Shown one piece after another: positions 1 through 10,436 of a stretch of 64,000 nucleotides of DNA. How positions within the stretch are numbered: position 1 is the first letter of the stretch; the number at the start of each line of letters is the position of its first letter. Below the pieces are notes generated by a model that saw only the letters and a list, made by a program, of their open reading frames with translations, ran no database searches and had not been told where the DNA came from. This DNA comes from Gautieria morchelliformis (Eukaryota; Basidiomycota; Agaricomycetes; Gomphales; Gomphaceae). Position numbers and translations under genes: made by a program. The stretch spans positions 496,001-560,000 of the forward strand of contig WHVA01000001.1 in assembly GCA_015179125.1 (NCBI GenBank), written 5' to 3'.

Positions 1-317
1 TCCCCTGCCGTCTCTGCACTAGCCCCTCTATCTGATGGTGCAATGCACTGACCATGTACTGTGCCGGGATCTGCTTGTCTTTCCTCGTTGTTAGCATGGC
101 CGCTTTACTGTCTATTCCTATGGTGTATCTTTGGCTGCGCTCTGTGTATAATAGCTTCACCCCCATGGCGGCTCCTAGCAACTCCGCCTCAAAAACCATA
201 TGCTCCTCTTCGGTGCCTAAGTGGAGTCTGACCACCTGAACCTCTACTCCTCCCTTGTACAGAACCGCTGCCGCTCCGACCCCTCCATCGATGCACGATC
301 CGTCAGTGTATACCTGG
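1..317 (-). pseudogene. LINE ORF2 C-terminal RNase H domain (partial)
   Basis: Reading leftwards from about 317, one open frame contains YTDGSCIDGG, then FEAELLGAAMG and GIDSKAAM. These are the first three acidic motifs of an RNase H fold. In the intact LINE this domain removes RNA from the cDNA hybrid. It is cut by the window edge, so the last catalytic motif cannot be seen. It is separated from the RT frame by a TGA at 382-384 and further disruption between about 320 and 382. Confidence 0.75.
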
Positions 318-3317
318 ATCTGTGCTGTGTCACTTCTCATCTCTGCCATAGCTAGTTCCTCCTTGTGCGTTATATGGATTTTCATGCCGGTGCCCACTTT
401 GGGCTTTGGGTTACCGTTTGTATTTTCTCCATCTTGCTTGGCTGTAGTGCGTACGCGTGCATGATCTCGTGGAGGGGCGTTTTGTGCCTTTTGACGTATC
501 TCGCGGCCGCTCTCTGTACTCTGGTGGCCAGTGGATGCTTGTCTCGGAGGCAGGCCAGGCGCACAGCCGCTCTGTGTACTGTCTTGTCCACCAGGAGCTG
601 AAAGGGCAATAGGTTAGCGTGGGCATCGAGGATATCACTCGCCGTGGTGTTCATCGCTCCAGTTATTGCGAGCGCTGCTTATCTCTGGACCCGAGCTAGC
701 TTGTTGATGTGCCCTTTCGTTCCCCTGTTGCGTGTAGACTCTGGTATTAGGAATGTGTCAGCTGTGTATAATAGTTTCGGGACTGCGACTGTGAAGTAGT
801 ATAGTCTCATCTGTTTAGCCGGGACGCCCTTTGTGGGCTTCGCCAGTCTCTTGTATTGTTCTATGAACCTGCTGCCCTTTTGGAGAGCATGATTGACTTG
901 CTCCTTGAATCGCAGTTCCTGGTCTATGATGACCCCGAGGAACTTGTGTGACTGAGTCGGCTTGACCGTGTGTTGTCCCAGGCTTATTGAGGGCCTCGTT
1001 ACTGGTTTGGTCTTCCTTTCCTTTGTGGGGTCACGTTCTCTCTTTCTGGTCAGTCCCATTAGCCCGAACCTTTCTATAGCAAATGTGCACTCATGGGTTT
1101 GCGCCCATTCCAACGCCCCTCCAGCTCTGGTCATTATTCTCTCCAGCTTTGCGAAGGCGCCTGCCATGTCCCTTCCTTCCGCTAAGACCGTTGTGTCGTC
1201 CACGAACCCTATGCAGTCTTCGCCGTTCCCGTTTCAGACTACCTCGATCAGGCTCGCGTTGTAGTACTGATAGGCTATGGCTGATAGGGGGCACCCCTAG
1301 TCCATGCCGCGCCCTATGGTCATCGATGCGGTGCTGTAGTTGTCCAGGTTTATGGTGGTTTTGCGCCCTTGGACTTTTCTTCTTATCCATTCAGTGTATT
1401 CTTTAGGCATCCCTCGCATGCGCATGTCGTGTATGAGCATGGTTAGTATGATGCTTGGAAATGCTCCTTTGATATTGAGAAATAGCACACCCAATGTATT
1501 TCCTTTCCTCCATGCGTCTTTCGAAGTCGCTAGCACGTGATGGATCACGTCAGTTGTTGTGCATCCCACCCTACATCCGTAGTGGTTGCTCGGTAGGAGG
1601 TTGTACCTTTCCGTGTTCTTGACTAAGTCCTCCGCGACGCATGCCGACAATACTTTTCCTAAAGTGTCTAGTAACGCGATTGGTCTGTACGCGCCTGGGA
1701 CAGTGTAGTCCTTTTTCCCTGGTTTCTGGAGCACTTTGGTGATGGAGTCGCACCATTCACTGGGATATACCTCTAGGCTGAACGTCGTGCAGAACAGTGG
1801 TCCTATATATGGTAGGAGCATGTCAGCATTCTGTTTGATAACTGAGTTCGGGATACCGTTGGCTCCTGGTGCTTTGAACGCATTCAGCTTCTCTATTGCT
1901 CTGCGTATTTGCTCGTCTGATATCTCCTTGTAGTCGAACGTGGGGGGCGGGTAATCTTCTTCTGCGGCTGATTCAGAGCTGGCTGTTGTGTCTGGGAAGA
2001 AGTTCTTGAAGAGCATTGCGGCTTTGTCCTCGTTTGACACCGCTACCCATTGCTCTCCGTTGCTGTGTTTGGATGTGAGCTTTGGGATGCGCGTTCGTCC
2101 CCCCTCCATTGGGTCACTCGATGTGTACTTGTGGGCTGTCCATACCATTTTTTGGTTGACATGCTCTAAGAAATCTTCCCAGTGTTCTCTTTTGGAGCTC
2201 TCTATCGCCTCTGCATATTTGTTCCTGGCTGCTTTGTACTTCGCGTGAGATTTGTGTGTGCGGTCCACTCTGTGCCTGTACGCCTGTCTCCCTGCTTTCC
2301 TCGTCTCCGTTCTGAGCCTGGTCATATTTAGGGACCACCAGCATTTCATGAACTGGGAGGGTTTCGTCAGCGGCACTTGATCTCTTGTGGTGTCTATGAT
2401 TGCGTTAGTTATCTCTTTTAGGTTATTGTAAAAATGTTGCTTGTCTGTGGGGACAGGTTGTTCTATCTGACTCTGTAGTCTCGGCTTGAGCTTCTCCTTG
2501 AATACCTCCCAGTCGACTTGTGTATAATTGTAGCACGGTTCTGTGGCCGTCGTCTCCACCGTGGTTTCCAGGATTGTGTCCACTGGGAAGTGGTCGCTCT
2601 TCGTTGGCTGGTCTTCCGGCACTGTGTGGCATCGAAGTAAGCATCCTAATAGCGATGAGGATATAAATACGTTATCCATTCGCGTCAGGTTCCCTGTGGA
2701 CATGGCTTGCAGCATCGGCGTGTCTTTGGGCAATATCATCTGCATGTCCCTTTCCACTACCGCATCTATGAGTACTTGCGCCTCATCGAGGTTGTTCCTG
2801 GTGAATAGGTGATTATTGCGTCCTTCGTCCCACTGGGGGTGGTGTCTGTTGAAGTCCCTGACCCATACCATTCCCGCGTTGCTTTCTCTGTCTTCTCTGT
2901 CATCCGTTTGTTTTTGTATGAATGCGTTGATGTCTCGCAGCGCATCGGAGTGTGTGCAGTCGCAATAGACGTTAAGGATAGTGATGCTGCCGGCTTGTGT
3001 TTTGATCCTCATTGCTGTTATATCCGGGGAGCCAACGTCGAGGGCTTCCATGATCTCATCGCTATCCTCTTGTTGACCAGTATCATCGATCTCGTCCTTT
3101 TCTCCTTGTCTATGTAGTGGGTCTTGGGGTAAATGGTATACCAGTTGGGGGTTGCTCTTGCGTTACCGAGAAAGTCGATGTATGGTTCTTGTATGGTGAT
3201 TATATCATCCTTATCAGGTGTGGCTTTGGCGAGTATGTCTGCGGTGGCAGTTAGGGACTTGTTGGCGTTTTGTTGTCTAATCTGCAGGTGTTGTATCGTC
3301 TCAGTTGTGTCACTCAT
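318..3317 (-). pseudogene. LINE ORF2: APE endonuclease and reverse transcriptase, broken
   Basis: The endonuclease begins at the ATG at 3315-3317 (QQNANKS, then IQEPYIDFLGNARA). It shifts frame near 3047 into the long frame 3051-1297 (SPDITAMRIK, TRMDNVFIS, SDHFPV). The RT domain has FKAPGANGIPNSV, GAYRPIALL, FLNIKGAFPS and, further down, GFVDDTTVLAEG. FLNIKGAF has Asn where the first catalytic Asp is expected. In-frame stops lie at 1297-1299 (TAG), 1234-1236 (TGA), 679-681 (TAA) and 382-384 (TGA). All pieces downstream of the frameshift remain in one frame, so the decay is mostly point mutation. Identification as a Tad1-type APE LINE is firm; activity is excluded. Confidence 0.85.
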
Positions 3318-3451
3318 CCTTGCTGTATTTCGTTGTTGGTCATCTCTGTCTGTTGTCCGTCTGCTGCCCCGTACTCGTCTAGCGTCCTTTGTCTTGTGCT
3401 ACAGCTCTGCCATCCTGGGTCCCTGTGGCCTAATTCTTGGTTGGTGTTGTG

Positions 3452-4302
3452 TCACCCTCGTCCTTCTCCTTCTAGTCCAGTTCTTGTTGGCTCGCGATCG
3501 CTGCCCTGTCTGGTCATTGGTTGTGACTGGCCTGCATCGTTTGCCCTGCTGATACACTCCGCTTCCCTCTGCAGCAACTCTGCCGCGTCCGCCGTCATGC
3601 CCTGTTGACCCCGCTGCTCCCATGTCCACGGTTTGTCGTTGGGGAAGTATTTGTATGTCCCTTCTGGATCTGTTCTCTCGATGGCTTGGCACGCAGCTGT
3701 GAACACTGGGCATGTGCGGTCCCATGACGCGTGTCCGCTTTGGTCGCAGTTCACACATCGGTATCAAGTTGGGTCTGTCTCCTCGCACTCTGCCGTTTTG
3801 TGTCCCTTTCCGCAGGTCCCACATACCTCCTCACTCCCCCATTCCGCTGCCATGTGTCATGTATTTTGTCTTTGGCATTTTAGACACCTCCTGGGTTCTC
3901 TCTTCATTCTTCTCGCCCAGGTGTGTTTACCTGCGATTATCAGCCCGTCCCGTATACTCTGATTGGCAGATTCTATTGTGGAGAACTTAGCTATTAGGTG
4001 CACTGAGTTCTGGCCTTGGGTTCTCCTGCTCGCCGGTTTTATCCACCTGGTCGACAGCAGGATGTTGCTGGGTAGCCTGGAGTCCCTTTCAATTTTCTTG
4101 AGTTCTCCCATCGCTTCTGGTGAGTGCGTTAGTGGGATGTATTCTACTAGGACTGATACTGCTCTGTCTTTAACCACCGACATCCTGCCCAGTTTGTCTA
4201 CGAAGTGTGTTTTGTTGGTCTGGACCCACTTGGCTGCCGCCGGTTTGTTCAGCTCGTAGACTATCCCTCTGTTGGCTAGGATCTTGGCCTCTACGAAGCT
4301 GA
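3452..4302 (-). pseudogene. LINE ORF1 3' half with CCHC zinc knuckles
   Basis: This continues the gag-like ORF1 beyond the Copia A insertion. It has KWVQTNKTHFVDKLGRMS and then a cysteine-rich C terminus. Three knuckles can be read across small frame changes: CLKC...H..C near 3870, CGTCGKGHKTAEC near 3800, and CVNCDQSGHASWDRTC near 3740. The tail (KYFPNDKPWTWEQRG) ends at a stop at 3452. ORF1 proteins of this type bind the LINE RNA. Frameshifts near 3857 and 3780 break it. Confidence 0.75.
4298..4302. repeat. Target-site duplication of Copia A (left copy)
   Basis: GCTGA immediately before the LTR at 4298-4302 is repeated at 9548-9552 immediately after the second LTR. This perfect 5-bp duplication proves integrase-mediated insertion into LINE ORF1. 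Confidence 0.95.
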
Positions 4303-4790
4303 TGTTAGCAACTCGGGGCTATGGCAGGGAAGGTTCGGTAGAGTTCTTAGAAAGCTAGAATCAAATATACTCTCTCAGTGAATTTATTGTCACTGATGTA
4401 TTAATACAGTACCTAGAATCAAATATACTACATGATTTTCAGTCAACATGCTATGTAAATATGAAAGATACTACTCGCCTCTCTCAGTGAATTTATTGTC
4501 ACTGAGAGAGGAGTGTAATCCTGTCTCAGAAGGCATATACTTGCACCCGGCCCTTTAGCGCCCAAGGGCTCGCGCGTCGAAGTCGTTTCAAACTCCGCTG
4601 GGTGCAGCCGCCTGTGAAAGTAGAAATAACAGAATGAAATGGAGAGATAGAGAGTGACTAGAAAATTTCGAAAATAAGCAGAGAAATGGATGCATGGTAC
4701 AAGAACAGTATGAGAAAATATTGAAACACCACACAATAAATTGAATATATTATGCTTGATTTTGGTGCAGGAGCATAAATGCACCCAACA
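4303..4790 (-). repeat. Copia A 3' LTR (488 bp)
   Basis: It begins TGTTAGCAAC and ends GCACCCAACA on the plus strand. It has the same length as the 9060-9547 copy and no difference was noticed on reading. The short AT-rich motif TCTCTCAGTGAATTTATTGTCACTG recurs inside the LTR (around 4376 and 4479). Confidence 0.95.
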
Positions 4791-4803
4791 CGCCCCCTCA
4801 AGC
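4791..4803 (-). promoter_or_regulatory. Copia A polypurine tract
   Basis: On the minus strand TTGAGGGGGCG abuts the start of the 3' LTR, the position and composition expected for the plus-strand DNA primer. It lies directly after the polyprotein stop codon. Confidence 0.75.
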
Positions 4804-7800
4804 TTAATATATTCCGATTCTCTCGTTGAGTATTCTCACTCTAGGACTAGGAAGTCCTTTAGTGAGAAGATCGGCTAGCATGTGTTCCGTTGGTAGGTAC
4901 ACAAGCTTAATTTCTTCATCTTCGACTATATCTCGGATGAAATATAATCTAATGTCGAAATGCTTGGTCCTCGTGTGTTGTTGAGTGCCATAGACGATGG
5001 CAATGGCTGATTGATTGTCTGAATAAAGTTTGATGGGACAATTCAGCGGTTGGAATACTTCAGAAATAAAGTGGCGCATCCATAAGGCTTCTTTGCTCGC
5101 ATGAGTCAGAGCAACGAATTCGGCTTCAGTTGATGATAGGGCTACTATGGATTGTTTTTGACAACTCCATGATACTGTCCCTCCATCAATCTGAAAAATA
5201 TAAGCCGAGTATGAGTGCCTGTGCTCTTGAGAAGCCCAATCTGCATCTGAATACCCAATGAGGCCGTCTCGATTTTTCCCAAGTGTCAATTTGTAGTCCA
5301 TCGTGCCTTTTAGATATTTAAAGACACGTTTGACTGCATGCCAATGTGTTGGACCTGGGTTTTCGAGGAATTGAGAAAGTAATGACACTGCGAACGCAAT
5401 GTCCGGTTGAGTGGCTACTGCTGCCCACATCAATGATCCTATCGCTTGTCTGTATGGAATTCTTGACATCTTCTGTTTGTCTTCATCTGTGGAAGGGCAT
5501 TGGTCCCTGGATAATTTAACGGCTGGGTCGAGAGGCGTGGAAAATGTTTTGGCATCATCCAGATTGAATTTTTTGATGATTTTCTGGATGTATGTGGCTT
5601 GTGATATTGCAATCGATTTGTTATTCCAATCTCTTTCGATTTTGAGGTTCAAAAGCCAGTGAACCTCGCCTAGATCTTTCATACTGAAGATCTGGGCAAG
5701 ATCATGCTTTACCCCATCGAGGATTGGTTGACTCTCAGCTGTGATAGTGAGGTCGTCTACTGCTGTCGCAATAATCGCATGCCCTCTTGGTCCACGTCTA
5801 CAAAATACAGCTCCATCCGAAGCTGATTTAGTGAATCCTAACTTGAGAAATTCACCACTCAGACGTTTGTACCATTCCCTTCCAGATTGTTTGAGGCCGT
5901 AAAGTGCTTTCTTCAGCAGGAGGACATCATCTTTGTCTCCGGTCTCATATCCATACGGCTGTCTCATGTAAATAGGTTCTGGCAGTGTAGCATTCAAATA
6001 CGCACTGTCCACATCCATTTGGTGAATAGGCCAGTTATTCCTGGCAGCAATGGCACATATAATCCGTAAGGAAGTCATCCGAGCAACAGGTGCATAGGTT
6101 TCATTGTAGTCAACTCCAAAACTTTGTGTAAAGCCTTGGGCGACCATCCTCGATCTAGGTGTGATGGGTTCACCTTCTGGATTGCGTTTCCAGAGGAATA
6201 CCCATCTATTTCCGACAATATTTGCCCCAGGAGGTGGTTTAACCACTTCCCATACACCTTTGTCGAGTAGCACCTTATACTCTTTATCCATTGATGCTTT
6301 CCACATAGGATCATTTAAGGCTTCATCTGCATTGCTAGGCTCGGTCTGATTTAAATCCGGCAGCACATTATCTTTGTTTTGATCGGAGGTCGAAAGTGTA
6401 CTGATGGCAAGGTTATAATCACTGATGCCGTCAGTGACAGAGGATAAATCTTGTTCGAATAATTTGTCTTGATGGTCCTCAATGTCCTCGTAAGCTAGTG
6501 TAGTGATATCTGCACCAGCATGTCTCTTGGTTTGAGATCTTGTTACGGGACCACTTGGGGCCGGCTGCACCTGCTGCTGACGGATTCTCTCGCTTCTCCT
6601 TGTTGGAGCAGCTTCTTTAGGTCTGGCATCAACAGTCTGACTGGGTTGCAGCTCTTTCAGACGTTCCTCTGGTTCATCATCATCAATTTCCTCGATCTTT
6701 GCCTCTTCGCTGACTAAGCGGCTAGGCATAGGTGCTGGCGCCGAGATGGCCTGTACCATTTTTCTGGACGTAGGTAGCTGTGACTCTTCAATAGAAATGA
6801 TTGGAGCTTTGCCCCCCTTCATCTCTGAGTCAAATATAATATTCCGCTCGACAGAAACCTTCTGAGAGTCAGGCCAGTAGATGCAGTGACCATGGCTCTG
6901 TCCAGAGATTCCTATCCACCGAGCTCTTTTGGCACGGGCTGCTAGTTTGTTTCCCTCTTTGACTTTAACGTAGACTTCAATTCCCCACACGTGTATGTCT
7001 TTCAGGTTCGGTTTCTCGTGATGGATCATTTCAAAAGGGGTTTTGTCTGGCAAAGCTCTTGTATGTGTCCGATTCCTAAGATAGTTGGCATGCAAAATTG
7101 CATGCCCCCATAGAGTCTTAGGAAGACTTGATTCCAATAGCATGGCACGAGCTCTTTCAACTAGAGTTCGGTTTAAACGTTCAGCAACACCATTTGACTC
7201 TGGGGTGTCATGCACGGTTAACCGATGCTTCGTGCCTTGCTTGGCCAAATGCTGTTCAAATTCTGAGCTTGTGTATTCGCCCCCTCTGTCGGAAACAAGT
7301 GCTTTGATGTGCATATTCCTCTGTCGAAGCATCAAGGCCTCGTAGAGTTTGTATTTTGAAAATGCTTCCGATTTGTTTGCCATCAAATAGATAACCGATT
7401 CTCTTGAGTAGTCGTCAATGAAAGACACATAATAGGATTTCTTGTCAATTGTGGAGTGTCTCGCTGGTCCCCAGACATCAGAATAAATTCTGTCACCGAA
7501 TTTTGATGATCGGCTTCTGGGTTCCTGAGGAAGTGATTTACGTGCAATCTTCGCCTGAATGCACGCATCGCAAACAACCTTGTCACCTTTTGAGCTCAAT
7601 TCAATGCCTAATATCATGCCACGGTTGAGCAAGTGCTGTAGGGACTTTTGTGAAATGTGCCCCATTTTTTGATGTATTTCCATGGCTGATGCGCATACAT
7701 GCGCTTCGGCACTTGTGTGTTGTAAATCAAATCGATATAAGCCATTCAGCTTCGGTGCTTGCATCAATATCCTGCCTTTACGATTGGATATTGTGCATTT

Positions 7801-8889
7801 CTGATCAGCTATTTGTGTGTTATAGCCTGCATCATCGCACCGGCCGATCGAGATGAGGGTAACAGCCATTTTTGGCGCGTAGAACGTATCCTTCAATGTA
7901 ATGTTCACAGTCTTATCTCCAACCTTGTTAGATAGCACGAGTGAGCCTGAACCGAAGGCATCAAAAGTGCCTTTGTTGGCTGCACGAATTGTGCGCGGCT
8001 GTGAGAATGGACTGTAATCCCTCAATAAATTCTTGTGAGGGGTCATATGTGCGGTCGTTCCAGTGTCGAGGATAACAACAGTGTCCAGAGATAAACTACT
8101 CAAATTAGAGCAGTCGAAGTTGGCGAAAGCGGCTGGACTGCCACTCTCATCCTCCTCAGAGGACACTTCTTCGGCAACATTCGCCTTGGCTTTGCCCTTC
8201 TTCTTTTTGGCTTTCGCTTTCTTCTTCTGACGTGGCCCCTGGCCTTCTTTACCACCTCCTTTAGCCCAGCAACTTTCTATAGCATGTCCAGGCTTGTGGC
8301 AATTAGTGCATGCAAGCACCTTCGGGTCTTTCCGGCCCTTCTGCCCTTTCGTAGATGAACCAATAAATGCCTGCTCTTCTTGTGAAATATTGAGGGTCTT
8401 TCTCCTGTCATATTGAGCCTTTAGTACTCTGATAATATCATCAGGCACTAAGGGCATTCCACATTCTTCGAGCGACGTGGTAAGGGCATTAATAACTGCC
8501 TCATAGGAGGGTGGAAGTGATGCAAGGATAATGTCAGTGAACTCTCCTTCAGAAATTCTGGCTCCCATCTCATTGAGACGAGCATAGAGGTCTTGGGCCT
8601 TGTCCAAGTGATCTCTCAAGTCTCCATCCTCAGGACACCTCATACTGCGAAGCTGTCTCTGTAGGTTGGTGAGGACCATCTTGGGCTTTTTGGTCATCTC
8701 ATTGACCAATGCATCCCAGACTTCTTTTGCTGTATGTCTCTTCTGTAGCATCAGGGCTAGTGACTCTGACACTGAGACGATTATTTGGGTTTTTGCCTGT
8801 CCTTCTCTGGCAAGATATTTCTCCAGCTTCTCCTCAGCCTTCTCTATCTGAGTTTCCTCAGCTTCTGTGAGAATATGGCCTGGGGGCAT
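4804..8889 (-). CDS. Copia A gag-pol polyprotein (1361 codons open)
   Basis: Domains in order: UBN2-type gag (residues about 1-150); CCHC knuckle CTNCHKPGHAIESC (about 194-207); aspartic protease with DTGTT (about 275); pre-integrase HHCC (KMGHISQKS, CDACIQAK); integrase DDE with SDVWGP, SDRGGEY and ESNGVAERLNRT (about 470-570); RT with QMDVDSAYLNA, LYGLKQSGREW and the catalytic box TAVDDLTI (about 870-1080); RNase H with YSDADWA, STEAE and SDNQSA (about 1190-1340). The YVDD box reads AVDD here. The ATG at 8887-8889 is only the first Met of the long frame. The true gag N terminus lies upstream in another frame (see 8890-9053). Otherwise the frame is uninterrupted, so this is the best candidate for an active enzyme set in the window. 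Confidence 0.9.
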   Translation of the reverse strand: MPPGHILTEAEETQIEKAEEKLEKYLAREGQAKTQIIVSVSESLALMLQKRHTAKEVWDALVNEMTKKPKMVLTNLQRQLRSMRCPEDGDLRDHLDKAQDLYARLNEMGARISEGEFTDIILASLPPSYEAVINALTTSLEECGMPLVPDDIIRVLKAQYDRRKTLNISQEEQAFIGSSTKGQKGRKDPKVLACTNCHKPGHAIESCWAKGGGKEGQGPRQKKKAKAKKKKGKAKANVAEEVSSEEDESGSPAAFANFDCSNLSSLSLDTVVILDTGTTAHMTPHKNLLRDYSPFSQPRTIRAANKGTFDAFGSGSLVLSNKVGDKTVNITLKDTFYAPKMAVTLISIGRCDDAGYNTQIADQKCTISNRKGRILMQAPKLNGLYRFDLQHTSAEAHVCASAMEIHQKMGHISQKSLQHLLNRGMILGIELSSKGDKVVCDACIQAKIARKSLPQEPRSRSSKFGDRIYSDVWGPARHSTIDKKSYYVSFIDDYSRESVIYLMANKSEAFSKYKLYEALMLRQRNMHIKALVSDRGGEYTSSEFEQHLAKQGTKHRLTVHDTPESNGVAERLNRTLVERARAMLLESSLPKTLWGHAILHANYLRNRTHTRALPDKTPFEMIHHEKPNLKDIHVWGIEVYVKVKEGNKLAARAKRARWIGISGQSHGHCIYWPDSQKVSVERNIIFDSEMKGGKAPIISIEESQLPTSRKMVQAISAPAPMPSRLVSEEAKIEEIDDDEPEERLKELQPSQTVDARPKEAAPTRRSERIRQQQVQPAPSGPVTRSQTKRHAGADITTLAYEDIEDHQDKLFEQDLSSVTDGISDYNLAISTLSTSDQNKDNVLPDLNQTEPSNADEALNDPMWKASMDKEYKVLLDKGVWEVVKPPPGANIVGNRWVFLWKRNPEGEPITPRSRMVAQGFTQSFGVDYNETYAPVARMTSLRIICAIAARNNWPIHQMDVDSAYLNATLPEPIYMRQPYGYETGDKDDVLLLKKALYGLKQSGREWYKRLSGEFLKLGFTKSASDGAVFCRRGPRGHAIIATAVDDLTITAESQPILDGVKHDLAQIFSMKDLGEVHWLLNLKIERDWNNKSIAISQATYIQKIIKKFNLDDAKTFSTPLDPAVKLSRDQCPSTDEDKQKMSRIPYRQAIGSLMWAAVATQPDIAFAVSLLSQFLENPGPTHWHAVKRVFKYLKGTMDYKLTLGKNRDGLIGYSDADWASQEHRHSYSAYIFQIDGGTVSWSCQKQSIVALSSTEAEFVALTHASKEALWMRHFISEVFQPLNCPIKLYSDNQSAIAIVYGTQQHTRTKHFDIRLYFIRDIVEDEEIKLVYLPTEHMLADLLTKGLPSPRVRILNERIGIY

Positions 8890-9053
8890 GACTGGAGGAT
8901 CAGGAGGTCGAATGGCTCTCCCTTCTATATGCCTGAGTAGATTTTGGACTCAAAATAACTTGTGAGAGTAGCTCGCCACAGAGGCCAATTACTTCCATCT
9001 GTTGCAAGCTTCTCCACACCCAAAAGCTTCTGCGAAGTGTCTGCGGGGCCCAT
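8890..9053 (-). pseudogene. Copia A gag N terminus, out of frame by one base
   Basis: An upstream ATG at 9051-9053 opens a frame reading KLATDGSNWPLWRATL, the typical start of a copia gag. It runs out near 8948 in a run of four A. Immediately after, the main frame continues NLLRHIEGRAIRPPDPPV into the long ORF. One missing base in the A run would explain the break. It could be a real frameshift, programmed recoding or a homopolymer sequencing error. The ATG itself lies inside the primer-binding site. Confidence 0.6.
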
Positions 9054-9058
9054 AACCC
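9046..9058 (-). promoter_or_regulatory. Copia A primer-binding site (initiator tRNA-Met anticodon arm)
   Basis: One base inside the 5' LTR the minus strand reads GGGTTATGGGCCC. It is complementary to GGGCCCATAACCC, the conserved anticodon stem-loop of eukaryotic initiator tRNA-Met. An internal tRNA site rather than the CCA end is the half-tRNA priming described for Drosophila copia. Confidence 0.8.
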
Positions 9059-9059
9059 T

Positions 9060-9547
9060 TGTTAGCAACTCGGGGCTATGGCAGGGAAGGTTCGGTAGAG
9101 TTCTTAGAAAGCTAGAATCAAATATACTCTCTCAGTGAATTTATTGTCACTGATGTATTAATACAGTACCTAGAATCAAATATACTACATGATTTTCAGT
9201 CAACATGCTATGTAAATATGAAAGATACTACTCGCCTCTCTCAGTGAATTTATTGTCACTGAGAGAGGAGTGTAATCCTGTCTCAGAAGGCATATACTTG
9301 CACCCGGCCCTTTAGCGCCCAAGGGCTCGCGCGTCGAAGTCGTTTCAAACTCCGCTGGGTGCAGCCGCCTGTGAAAGTAGAAATAACAGAATGAAATGGA
9401 GAGATAGAGAGTGACTAGAAAATTTCGAAAATAAGCAGAGAAATGGATGCATGGTACAAGAACAGTATGAGAAAATATTGAAACACCACACAATAAATTG
9501 AATATATTATGCTTGATTTTGGTGCAGGAGCATAAATGCACCCAACA
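9060..9547 (-). repeat. Copia A 5' LTR (488 bp)
   Basis: It matches 4303-4790 in length and, as far as read, in sequence. The right TSD copy GCTGA follows at 9548-9552. Confidence 0.95.
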
Positions 9548-10274
9548 GCTGATGTCTTCGAGCGAGCTCGGCTCCCCTAGTTGTTCCAGCGCTTCGTTGG
9601 CCTTTGCGACCAGCTCTCGTTCGGTGAGTTCTCCTAGTGCGTTGTGCTCAGCTCTCAGATCTGTCTATCAGTAGCTGGCACTCTCTGGCCCTGGCTCTGG
9701 CCAGATTGCTTGGATGTGATAGGGGGACATTACCTTTGAGGGCTGCAGTGTATGTGGTGCCTTCCGCTGCCGCCTCTTCTCTGGCTTCCTCTCTTAGCTC
9801 TCCTCTGATTCTGTGTATGCTGCAAAGGTCCTCCACCGCCATGTTTGCCTCATCTGCTGCGGTCTTCGCGGTGTCTGCGATGTCGCGCATGGCGTCGATG
9901 ACCACGTCGACTTTCATGAAGACGGGCGATAAGGCCTTTTCGACGTGTTGTAGCAACACATTGCTCACTTCTCTGGCCGCCTCGTCGGTGAGTATTATTG
10001 CTACTACTCTGACTCCCTCTTCGAGTGTTTTGCCGGAGGAGCTGTGAGCGAGGGAGAGGAGGACGTAGCTGAGCTGGTCGGCGGTGGCCGGGTTCTCCCT
10101 AGTGAGGAATCCGTGCTTGTCGAGGAATGTTCGGGCTTGGTCTTTGGTGCGTACTGAGGCATAAGGGTCTGCTAGGAGGTCGGTTTTGCTTTTGTTGCCA
10201 GTTTGCTGACTGCTGGCCCTCATGCGCAGTGACGATGCCGCTGGGGCTGTTTGGGCTTCCGCGCTGACTGGCAT
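9548..10274 (-). pseudogene. LINE ORF1 5' half (gag-like)
   Basis: The ATG at 10272-10274 opens a frame with an Ala/Ser-rich start, a helical middle (TDEAAREVSNVLLQHVEKAL, ADTAKTAADEANMAVEDL) and a charged end. A stop at 9648 follows a one-base frame change. The next frame reads EHNALGELTERELVAKANEA up to the Copia A target site, then continues at 4302. Helical Ala-rich N termini are common in fungal LINE ORF1 proteins, which are RNA chaperones. Confidence 0.7.
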
Positions 10275-10436
10275 GCCCTTTTTTGTCTTTTTGTCTGTGT
10301 GGGTTTTCAGGTTGTTATTAGCGACAGTCTGGGGTGTACTATCTATCGTAGTAGTGTGTGTGTGTGTGGGATTTGGGTTTTTCAGAGTATCGATGGTGGT
10401 GGTAGGCGTGAGAAATCTCTCTGAATCATAGATGTC

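Larger units (their letters stand above)
4303..9547 (-). mobile_element. Copia A: full-length young Ty1/copia retrotransposon
   Basis: Two 488-bp direct repeats (4303-4790 and 9060-9547) that look identical on reading flank one 1361-codon gag-pol frame on the minus strand. The TSD is perfect (GCTGA). Identical LTRs imply recent insertion. The layout on the minus strand is LTR, iMet half-tRNA primer site, gag-PR-IN-RT-RNase H, purine tract (TTGAGGGGGCG), LTR. Solo LTRs of a related subfamily lie at 33024-33520 and 34631-35127. Confidence 0.95.
1..10436 (-). mobile_element. Tad1-like non-LTR retrotransposon (LINE), decayed, split by Copia A
   Basis: The minus strand reads, in order, a gag-like ORF1 with CCHC zinc knuckles, then ORF2 with apurinic endonuclease, reverse transcriptase and RNase H. 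This is the arrangement of fungal Tad1/I-type LINEs. The RNase H end runs off the window at base 1, so the 3' end and target duplication are not visible. Copia A interrupts ORF1 at 4303-9547. Bases 10275-10436 upstream of the ORF1 ATG hold a short GT run (about 10359-10370) and probably belong to the 5' UTR. Gypsy A inserted at 10437. Several stops and frameshifts show that the element is dead. Confidence 0.85.

Noticed and set aside
4443-4784. 113-codon ORF, present again at 9200-9541
   Set aside because: It lies wholly inside the Copia A LTRs. Its apparent conservation only reflects the two LTRs matching each other.
9046-9058. GGGCCCATAACCC as part of a tRNA-Met gene
   Set aside because: Only the anticodon-arm complement is present, directly beside an LTR, without the other tRNA arms.
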